From positions 158,281,400-158,345,399 of the forward strand of contig JAKSZU010000002.1 of the NCBI GenBank assembly GCA_026018925.1: a DNA stretch of 64,000 bases, given 5' to 3'. The stretch comes from Tupaia tana. Its lineage: Eukaryota; Chordata; Mammalia; Scandentia; Tupaiidae. Position 1 is the first letter of the stretch, and every line of letters begins with the position of its first letter. Below are positions 56,401-64,000 of this stretch, one piece after another. Below the pieces are notes generated by a model that was not told the DNA's origin, ran no database searches, and saw only the letters and a program-made list of their open reading frames with translations. Both the position numbers and the translations under genes were made by a program.

Positions 56401-56589
56401 CTGGCTCACCCCCCCCCTAGTTTTTATTATTATCATAATCTTGTTTATATTACATTGAATCACATAGAACTTTATAGTGTATTCATTTATTTTTCCAGGA
56501 CTATCATGCATATCAGTCAATACAAAGACATTAAAATCCACATCATCATGAAATAGTTTTTCATTAGTTTTTTCCAGATTATTATTATT

Positions 56590-56850
56590 CCAATTATTTT
56601 TTAAAACATTCAATCACTATTTATCATTTTTCTTGTAAAAAGACTTTACCCAACATGAAATACTTCTCAGACCAGTCCAGTTGAGAATACTATGCACATC
56701 ATCATCAACAGGTAATAAACAATTTCTGTGTCCCACAAATGTCATGCCTCTCTATGTGTTCTCTTGCTGTCCTTCTCCATACTCTTCCCTTCTCCTGCCC
56801 CTTTCCACACTGTCTTATCATTGCTAACTATTTTCACTGCTTTTATGACC
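56590..56850 (-). mobile_element. Probable older L1 3' UTR fragment
   Basis: ACATCATCATCAACAGGTAATA followed downstream by CTTCCCTTCTCCTGCCCCTTTCC and TGTCTTATCATTGC parallels the 3540-3845 block (TTATCATCAATAATATTCC; CTCTGCCCTTTCCCAC; TCTTATTACACTATC). Diverged. Confidence 0.5.
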
Positions 56851-56864
56851 TCCAATATTTCGTT

Positions 56865-57150
56865 AAGCACTGGCTTTAACAAAAAGCTGACTTAGACTTG
56901 AGTCTTGGCTCCACCTCTTATGAATTTCCTTAGGAAATTCATTTAACTTTTCTTGGCTTCAATTACTTAATCTATAAAATGGGGATAATCCAGACCTGTC
57001 TCCTGGATTTGTTTCAAAGTGTGGCCATAACATAGGAGAAATGCCTCGCATGTTCCCTGAAACTCCCATTCGATATTTATTCTCTAACTCTCTTGAGTAG
57101 CTCCCATGCCCTAGGCTTTGCACTAATAAATGTCGGAAAGTCAACTTCTC
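56865..57150 (+). repeat. MIR-like fragment
   Basis: GAGTCTTGGCTCCACCTCTTATG, GAAATTCATTTAACTTTTC and TTAATCTATAAAATGGGGATAAT give the MIR core order. Confidence 0.75.
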
Positions 57151-57881
57151 GTATTACATTGTGAAACTTAGGGTTAGCCTCTCTAAACAGATCATTCTGT
57201 TTGTTTCTCAGATATCATTAGAGATGGTTATAAGATCGAGGAGATTTCCTATTCGTCAACGGTAGCCATGATTCTAGAGTGGGCAGATTTGGCCAGACTC
57301 CCTCAGCTAATGCCCAGTACAGCTACAAGATACCTACAACTTAACACGCTGGCTCAACAATGCTCATTGCTATCTAAAAGTGTTAGGCATCACACAACTT
57401 AAAAAACACATTCTTTTCACAAATATTGGCAAATCCAAGTGATCTAATGTAAAACTACTCCAGAGATGGAAAAACCCAACTTTTTATTATTATTTTTTTA
57501 TTCAGAGGGATAATATAACCATTTGCTCCAAATTTTATTTCCCTTCTTTTTCTGTAAGAGAAGTTATGGTCAAAGTACAGATCAGAGTGAGTTGAAGAAA
57601 GAAGTGCTCTGAATATGACAACCTTTCTCTAAACCTGGAATTTTCAATATGATGTTAATAAGGTTGGCTGAGTAAGTCAGTGAACCAAAGCTTTAAATTA
57701 AACCAAAATTTGTCCCACTACTATAACTTTTTAAATGGAATTTCAAATCCTGTATTGTTACGGTAATATATACCATTGCTACAGAAATGGTCTGTGCTTA
57801 AAATGAGATTTAAACCCCTATTTTCATAAACCTTACTTGGGTCAAGTTTTTGAAGCACTAAGAAGAGTATTTCCAGTTTTC
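57151..57881. other. Unique sequence
   Basis: Nothing recognised apart from a short ATT-rich stretch at 57481. Confidence 0.45.
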
Positions 57882-58158
57882 TGGGACAAGCAGATGGTGT
57901 AATGGTTATGTTGCTGGACTCCCAACATAGTTGACCATGGTTCGAGTCTCAGACATGGTGGCTTAAATCTCACACTGGGTGCATATGCATCTATGCCCAA
58001 AATCCTGAGAGGAGAATGGAGGAAGAAGGGATTGTGATGTGCCCATCAGACCGGGGGGGGGGGGGGGGGAGTGATTTCTTGCTTTCTGTCTCTCTCTGTC
58101 TTCCAGTGAGTACACATGCCATATAACAAAATTCTCTCTCTCTTAAAGAAAAAAAAAA
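57882..58158 (+). mobile_element. Family A SINE with G17 run
   Basis: GGGACAAGCAGATGGTGTAATGG head, TTCGAGTCTCAGACATGG, GAGAGGAGAATGGAGGAAG body. The usual C6/G6 box is replaced by a G17 homopolymer at 58053-58069. CATATAACAAAATTCTCTC end and A10 tail. Confidence 0.9.
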
Positions 58159-58570
58159 GTATTTAACTTTTCCACACTCTGATTTCTTATTTTATATTGC
58201 AATTGAAGTACATATGTTTTGCTATGAATGGACAAGAGTACTATTGATATATTTGTTATATTTATTTCCATCAGCTTTTAATATTTGTTTCACTCTCCTA
58301 GTTGATGTGGAAACACGTTTTAAAGCCAACTTTCCTTCTCAAAAAGAGAAGAAAAAAATTGTTCATGGCTTTGGTGTGAACTCCCTTATCAAGAGCTAGC
58401 TTACCTCAGGTGGCTGGTTTATTGGCTGTTGAACTTAGAATAGCAAGAACTTTAGGGGCAATTACAGGGTTCTAGAGTAAGCAATAGGTTAAGATGTCAA
58501 TTAAAATTTCAGCTTTGTTTTAGAATCATTAGGACATTTTTCTTTACTAAAAGCTTCTTTTTTTTGTGTG
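58159..58570. other. Unique sequence
   Basis: Nothing recognised. Confidence 0.45.
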
Positions 58571-58768
58571 TTTTTTTTTAATTTTAATTTAATTTAATTT
58601 AATTTTATTTATTCATTCATTGATTTTTTAATTTGACCAGAGAGAGACAGACATTGAGAGTGAGAGAGAGAGGAAGCGAGAAAGCAAGCCACCGGATTCA
58701 GGACTCGAACCCTGGTCGACCATGTGGGAGTGTCCAGCGCCTTAACCACCACGCCACCTGCTGGTCCC
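58571..58768 (-). mobile_element. Family B SINE
   Basis: TTTTAATTTAATTTAATTTAATT tail, TTTTTTAATTTGACCAGAGAG, AAAGCAAGCCACCGGATTC, GGACTCGAACCCTGGTCGACC and a head ending CACGCCACCTGCTGGTCCC. Confidence 0.92.
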
Positions 58769-58806
58769 GTGTGTGTGTGTGTGTATGTGTGTGTGTGTGT
58801 GTGTAT
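58769..58806. repeat. (GT)n microsatellite
   Basis: About 18 GT units with two ATG interruptions, directly abutting the SINE head. Confidence 0.95.
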
Positions 58807-60200
58807 GTTTTTTAAATAGTGTGGAAGCAGAGATTTGAAGTCAATTATTTATTTTTAATTAGGTCATATATTTGCAATGAAATCCTCTTCCAACTTTTTC
58901 TCTCTACCTGGACTTGCCTATTCCAAACTTAGTGATGCCACTTCTCACATTTCATTCATGTAAGTTATTGTCGCAATTCGAAGAAATCACACTTTTACCT
59001 CAGTTTTCTAGGTGGCATTAATAAGGATGCTAAATGAAACTCTGAAGATTTCTGGTTACATTTTTGAGGATATTTTTATTTAGTTCAACTTGTTCCCCTA
59101 GCTTATAAGGAGAGAATTACAATTTCTAAAGAAATTCTGAAAGATAACACTATGTTTTAAAGCATGTATGATGCTGTGTTTCCCTTGCATGTGCATATTT
59201 ATATCATTTAAATGTTTAAAAAAATTATGAATGATTGAGAACTTGGCAATGAGAGCCCTCCAAAACGAGCACAGAGTTTATTTTAGCAGGCTGAAGACAC
59301 CCAGAAACTACAGGATAAATGATTCACAAGGGTATAAATAACGATGCAAAAAATGTTGTAGAGGAACGTCTGTTATATACAACCTTTTTGTAAACCCTGG
59401 GAATGTCTTCCTTAAACATGCAAGTTGCAGAAAAACGTAAGGGTATGTTGTCTTCATAATAGAGATTTAATGTATTCAAATACTCTTGCCTATTTGTTTC
59501 CTTACCATTCTGCCTGTTCTAAAAACAATTATAGTCTCAAAAAGAAAGCACAGACACTTAATTAGTATCATTGTACTGCTGCTCCTTAATAAATCAAGAT
59601 GATAAATATGTGTCTAATACACATTCTGGGCTATTTCTAATCTAAATGTGTCTAGACTCATGCACCTGATGCATTACGTAGGAACTGGAGGGCAAATTAA
59701 TACCATGATGGAAGAGTAAAATGTACTTCAGTATTTATTATTTATGTTTGGTTGTTTCCTACAAAAATACTTTTAAGTGCACTAGATAAGATGGTTCATA
59801 GACTCTGCAGCTGAAATGGGTTCTGGTTTCAAATGTTGGTGGAAGTACAGGAGCCTGGGTGAATTAGCAACCAAGTCAAATGTAGATGTTTATAAGCATT
59901 GAGCCTTTCCAAAAAGAAGTAAACTTTCATATTTAAAACATAAAGGTGGAAACTGGAGCTGAACCACCAAACTGGATGAAATGTCTGAGTTACAGGAATT
60001 CATACACATTTTATGTGATAAAGAAATATCAATTTCACACCTTTATTCATTCTTACATGGCATTTACTTATTAGAAAACAAAGAGAGAGTGGCTTCTGTT
60101 TCTACCGCTGGCATCTTCAAGTTATGTACTGTATACTTTGGGAACACAGAGGAAAAAAATATGTATAAAAATGAGCTTTTGGCTTCATGGGAATGTGGTA
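58807..60200. other. Unique, SINE-free sequence
   Basis: About 1.4 kb without recognised repeats or genes. Confidence 0.45.
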
Positions 60201-60545
60201 GGCTCTTCTAGAAGGGAAACAATGGGCAAACAGATGGCAATGGAGAAAAAGCATCCCGTTAGAGACAGAGGTCATGGCAGGGTTGATGGACTTAAGGTCT
60301 GCATCCTGGGGGTAACTGCGGTAACTGAACACAGGCAGCCAGGAACATCAAGATGAATGCAAGGAGCTGGAATGTCTAGGTCATTCACTTCAAGAGGACA
60401 AACAGTGCATGATGAAGATACTGAGGATGCAGGGGACAGACTGTATGTAGGACTTTTTAGGACTGGGCCCAGGACTTTGAACTTCATCCTGCAGCTGATG
60501 AAGTTACTGAAGAGTTTTAAATTCATACCCTAGGAACTCTTTGAG
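60200..60545. repeat. Possible ancient mammalian repeat
   Basis: GACTTTGAACTTCATCCTGCAG with GAAGTTACTGAAGAGTTTTAAA resembles the section of a common ancient repeat (GACTTTGGATTTTATTCTG ... GGAGCCATTGAAGGGTTTTAAG), possibly the family at 37630-38320. Weak. Confidence 0.4.
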
Positions 60546-60824
60546 GTACATGGGTCAATACTTAGTGCAAGTCTATGCAATAACGGATTGTGGGCTGCTT
60601 TGCTGTCTTCACATTCCAGTCTTTCTTTTGGACTCCTTTCCCACTGCTGGGTCAGCCCGTTGGCGTTTCTGAATTACAGGTTGCCCCAAGTCCCCCAGTT
60701 CAAAACTGCCTGAATCCTCTTCTCTCTCCTCCCAGCATTCTCAGGGCTGGTTCTTCAGAAAATGCTTATTGGCATTGTTTACCTCACTGCTCTTGCTGGT
60801 CTTTGGTTCTGGCAAGAAATATGG

Positions 60825-60825
<1 letters not shown>

Positions 60826-60868
<43 letters not shown>
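60826..60868. repeat. (CA)n microsatellite
   Basis: About 21 uninterrupted CA units. Confidence 0.97.
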
Positions 60869-60870
<2 letters not shown>

Positions 60871-61467
60871 AGTTTCAGAATTCAAGGAATCACAGTCAAA
60901 TCACCAAGAGTAAGACACCGACCAGTGTAAGGAGTAAGGAAGTTTTAAGGGAGCTTCTTAACGTCTCGTAGGAGGGGCTACAGGGAAGAAGTGGTGTGCA
61001 TGCTCAGAGCGCCCCTCTTCTCGTGCTCCCCCAGGAAAACACAAGAAGAGATCAGTAGGAATGAAAAGGTCTCCACGAGTCCAGCTTCAGCACACCTAAG
61101 CTAGCATCCCTTGAGCAACTTCCCTGTGCCTTTATCTTCTCATCCGGGAAAGGGGGATTTCAAATAGCTGCTCACAGCTGATGTTATAAACTTTAAAATG
61201 ATTAGCCACAATTCCAGTATAAATTTCTTGATTGTAATTAAATAATTGTTCCTGTTATTATCTAAGTTGAGTTGGTGCAGTAGGAATGCCCTGTCAATGA
61301 ACATTGTTTTCTAAACAGATGTGCTGCTTTCTGTTTTGTTCTCAGAGGACTTCTCCCCACTGTGTGTTGCCTTGGTGTCCCTGATTTCCAGCACTCATTG
61401 ATAATCTTCTGACATTTTAATGATCATACTAATCAGTTGCTTTTTCTTTACAACTTTAAAAATGAAA
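60869..61467. other. Unique sequence
   Basis: Nothing recognised. Confidence 0.45.
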
Positions 61468-61697
61468 TCTTTTGGGGGTAATTTTTACTATAGGGTATGT
61501 GTCCTCACTAGAGAGTGACAGAGGTGAAGAGAGAATGACCATGCCCCAGTCCATTCTCTTCCACTCTTCTCTTGGAATTGTAGGCATGCACACACACACA
61601 TGCCTGGCCTGATTCTCAAGCAGCTAGGTCTGGGACTTGAACCATGAAGCTGACCAAATGGGATCTAGGGCCTTAACCTCCATGCTACCTGCTGACC
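61468..61697 (-). mobile_element. Family A SINE, old
   Basis: AATTTTTACTATAGGGTATGTG end motif, CTTCCACTCTTCTCTTGGAAT body, TCTGGGACTTGAACCATGAAG and a head ending ATGCTACCTGCTGACC. Confidence 0.86.
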
Positions 61698-61713
61698 TGT
61701 GAATATGTCTGTC

Positions 61714-61968
61714 TTTTTTTCTTTCTGAGAGCTTTTTGCTATAGGGCACATGTGCTCACCAGAGACAGAAATTGAGAAATCACCCCCCACACACACACAC
61801 TGGGGGGTGGTCATGCCACAATTTCTTCTCCTCCACTCTCCTCTCAGGATTTTGGGCACACATGCAACATGCACCTGGCACAAGTTTCAAGCCGCCGGGT
61901 CTGGGACTTGAACCGTGGTCAGCCATGTGGCAGTCCAGCAACATAACCATTATGCAATCTCCTGGTCC
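61714..61968 (-). mobile_element. Family A SINE with CA insertion
   Basis: TTTTTTTCTTTCTGAGAGC tail side, TTTTTGCTATAGGGCACATG. The C6/G6 box is split by ACACACACACACACT. A CTCCTCCACTCTCCTCTCAGG body and a head ending GCAATCTCCTGGTCC. Confidence 0.9.
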
Positions 61969-61972
61969 TATG

Positions 61973-62068
61973 AATGTGTATTTCTTAATATACATATGGA
62001 CCTTCTAACAAAGAGTAGGGAATGTGTATTTCTTAATATACATATGGACCTTCTAACAAAGAGTAGGG
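61973..62068. repeat. Perfect 48-bp tandem duplication
   Basis: 61973-62020 and 62021-62068 are identical (AATGTGTATTTCTTAATATA ... AAAGAGTAGGG). There are no mismatches over 48 bp, so the event is recent. It sits between two SINEs. Confidence 0.97.
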
Positions 62069-62097
62069 AAAAGTTGACTCAAGAGTGTTATCATTCC

Positions 62098-62370
62098 TGG
62101 GAACCAGCGGTTAGTGTAATGGCTATGTTGCTGGACTCCCACGTAGTCGACTGCGGTTCGCGTCCCGGACCCGGTGGCTTGAAACTCACGCCAGGAGCGT
62201 GTGCGTGCGTGCCCAAGATCCCGAGAGGAGAATGGAGGAGAAGGGATTGTGGCGTGACCATCCCCCCTGGGGGGTGATTTCTCGCTTTCTGTCTCTATGT
62301 CTCTCTCTCTCTCTGTCTGGCGAGCGCACGCGCCCTATAGTGAAAAACCTCTCCAAAAAAAAAAAAAAAA
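62098..62370 (+). mobile_element. Family A SINE, young, perfect 17-bp TSD
   Basis: The TSD AAGAGTGTTATCATTCC lies at 62081-62097 and 62371-62387. GTTCGCGTCCCGGACCCGG, GAGAGGAGAATGGAGGAG, CATCCCCCCTGGGGGGTG and GGCGAGCGCACGCGCCCTAT are intact. This is among the youngest copies here. Confidence 0.97.
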
Positions 62371-62387
62371 AAGAGTGTTATCATTCC

Positions 62388-62848
62388 AGATTCCAGTTCT
62401 GAATACAATTTCTCTATACATCATAGTTCTAAATATTGCCATAATTAATGTAGAGAAACGTGGATCCTACATGCCAAAATTGTACTTTTAAGTGAGAAAA
62501 AGAATGAATTCTATCTTTGCATTTTCCTTTGGGATGTCAGTTTCTCCTGAGCTGAGCTCTAAATTTCTGACTTTCAAGGAACAAACATTTTCCTTTGGCT
62601 TAGTTTTACTTTTCAAGTGGCTCTCTCTCTCTGTCTCTCATATATGTTGCTTTGACATCATGCTCTCAGTTGTGTCATTTCCTTTCAGTTTTCTTTCTGA
62701 GGATGCTTGACTGATCTCTTTACTTTCTATTACATTTCTTTTGTTCTTTTTAAATGTGGTTATTTATGTCTTTATTTAATAGTTTGAATTTACCTATCTT
62801 CCATAGGTTCTGTTCAAATAGTAAAAGTCTTTTTTAAAGTTTTCGAAT
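62388..62848. other. Unique sequence
   Basis: Nothing recognised beyond a short (CT)n at 62622. Confidence 0.45.
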
Positions 62849-63108
62849 TTTGTTTTTAGTTTTTGCTATAGGGCATGTTTGCTCACTGGAAAGAATGAGA
62901 GAGAGAGAGAGAGAGAGGGAAAGTGAGGAATCACTTCCCACGGGGGATGGCCATGCCACAATCCCTTCTCCATTCTCTTCTTCGGACTTCAGACACAAAT
63001 AAATGAACACGTGTCCAGTGTGTTTTTCAAGCAGTCAGGTCTGGGACTCGAATTGCTCAGTCAGCTGTGTGGGAGCCAGTTGTCTCAACCACCCTGCCAC
63101 GGCTGGCT
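62849..63108 (-). mobile_element. Family A SINE
   Basis: TTTTTGCTATAGGGCATGTTTGC, a (GA)n expansion, GGGGGATGGCCATGCCACAATCCC, TCTGGGACTCGAATTGC and a head ending ACCCTGCCACGGCTGGC. Confidence 0.88.
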
Positions 63109-63311
63109 CAGTAAATGTGTTTATGTTGCAGTTACTCTTACATGATAATTTTATCTTTCCGGAGAATCTGGTATGACCAGAGCAAAATTTTACAGATAAT
63201 TCTGTGGCATGTAGGGGAAACTCTGAAAGGCTTTGTTTGTTGTTTTGTCTTACTTTGCTTTCTTTTTTTTTTTTTTGGGGGGGGGGTGGTTTGTTGGTGA
63301 GTCTTTTTATT

Positions 63312-63382
63312 TATTTTTTATTTAAATTTATTTATTTACATTCATTCACTATACATCATTACAGCATACAAAATGTAAATAT
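63312..63382 (-). mobile_element. L1/HAL1 3'-end fragment
   Basis: TTTAAATTTATTTATTTACATTCATTCACTATACATCATTACAGCATACAAA is nearly identical to the distal 3' end of the HAL1-like element at about 3040-3095. It is 5'-truncated to about 60-70 bp. It shows that this 3' end has been mobilised more than once. Confidence 0.8.
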
Positions 63383-63451
63383 CACAACTGTTTTTTTTTT
63401 TTTTTTTTTTAATGTGGGGGGGGGGGGAATCCACTTAAAACATCAATTTTG

Positions 63452-63715
63452 GACCAGCCCTGTAGTGTAGTGGTTAGGGATGCTAAATCCCACAACGTTG
63501 GATTCCCTCACCCCCGCCCTTGCCAGATTAAAAAATAAAGAAAAAAAAATGCCAGGTGTATGTGCTTGTGCACTCAGAATTCCAGCATGATGGACAAATG
63601 AAGGAAAAGGGAGTATGGTATGTCCACTCCCTACTGGGGGGGGGGGTGCTTTTTCCCTCTCTCTCTGTCTCTCTCTGGCAAGTGCATGGGTTCACTGGCA
63701 AATATATTTCTTTAA
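63452..63715 (+). mobile_element. Chimeric SINE (family B-like head and tail joined to family A body)
   Basis: Head GGACCAGCCCTGTAGTGTAGTGG, then GCCAGATTAAAAAATAAAG with AAAAAAAAA (a family B-like tail) at about 63523-63549. The family A body follows: TGCCAGGTGTATGTGCTTGTG, GACAAATGAAGGAAAAGGGAG, a G10 box, a CT tract and CTCTCTGGCAAGTGCATGGG. Confidence 0.75.
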
Positions 63716-64000
63716 AATACATTTTCTGTTATCACAGTGAACTACTAATAAGCATGGTCTAACATTTTAGTGTCTCTCCGATTCCATAATGCCACTGTGT
63801 CACTATTTCCATGTCATAAGCATCGTACACACACACCCACAGAAGACATTTTTATCACGCTGAACTCACATATGGAGGAGACGGTGCTGAGCTCTAAAGA
63901 GTGAAAATTGAATGTTGACGCAGATAAAGCTTGAAAGGAGGAAAGTGAGCATTTAATTAGGGGGTTTGCTTGCATCTGTTCTCTGGCATTTGGTTTTAAT
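63716..64000. other. Unique sequence at window end
   Basis: Nothing recognised. Confidence 0.45.

Noticed and set aside
8526-63108. tRNA genes, because many A-box and B-box-like motifs occur
   Set aside because: Every instance is embedded in a family A, B or C SINE with a non-tRNA body. The clover-leaf is degenerate and there is no free-standing tRNA.

Overview
This window reads as intergenic or intronic DNA from a placental mammal. I could not support a single host protein-coding exon, tRNA gene, rRNA or CRISPR array. The mammalian signature is the old repeat layer: MIR and L2 fragments, a MaLR-type solo LTR, pogo/Tigger-type MITEs, and L1 fragments that include the C-terminal part of ORF2 and L1MA/L1M-like 3' UTRs. 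The species is not identifiable from what I can see. The dominant young repeats are tRNA-related SINEs that are not the primate Alu, rodent B1/B2, carnivore, ruminant or horse families.

Three SINE types are named here. Family A (about 45 to 50 copies counting fragments) has a tRNA-like head with A-box and B-box-like segments, a body of about 180 nt containing GAGGAGAATGGAGGAGAAGG, a pyrimidine-rich stretch, a conserved end near CCCTATAGCAAAAACCTCTCC, and an A tail. Family B has a closely similar head, but goes directly into a (CT)-rich tract, then GGTCAAAT, and a tail of AATAAT/AAATAAA units. Family C (two copies) has a different head and body. Several family A copies are flanked by long perfect or near-perfect target-site duplications (TSDs) and keep many CpGs, so they are young. 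Others are eroded.

Layout. 1-3 kb: SINEs, microsatellites and a MaLR LTR. 3.03-5.43 kb: a complete antisense LINE-like element of 2.4 kb. It carries a nearly intact L1 ORF1 with one frameshift, two 113-bp 5' UTR monomers and a long 3' UTR, has no ORF2, and is bounded by an exact 13-bp TSD. It is best read as a half-L1 (HAL1-like) element and is the most striking object here. 5.7-9 kb: SINEs around an unassigned stretch. 9-15 kb: mostly unique, with MIR, L2 and Tigger remnants. 15-42 kb: dense SINE territory with two copies of a roughly 80-bp mariner-type MITE, L2 and L1 3' UTR fragments. 42.4-54.8 kb: about 12.5 kb with no family A/B SINE at all, containing only ancient repeats, microsatellites and unique AT-rich sequence that looks like a candidate regulatory landscape. 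54.8-64 kb: SINEs resume, with a 48-bp perfect tandem duplication and a chimeric SINE near the end.

No host genes act together here. The functional relationships are parasitic. The SINEs and the HAL1-like element lack reverse transcriptase, so they depend on an autonomous L1 encoded elsewhere. TSD and A-tail structure agree with L1-type target-primed insertion. Coordinates of repeat edges are accurate to a few bases where a TSD is given, otherwise to about 5-20 bases.
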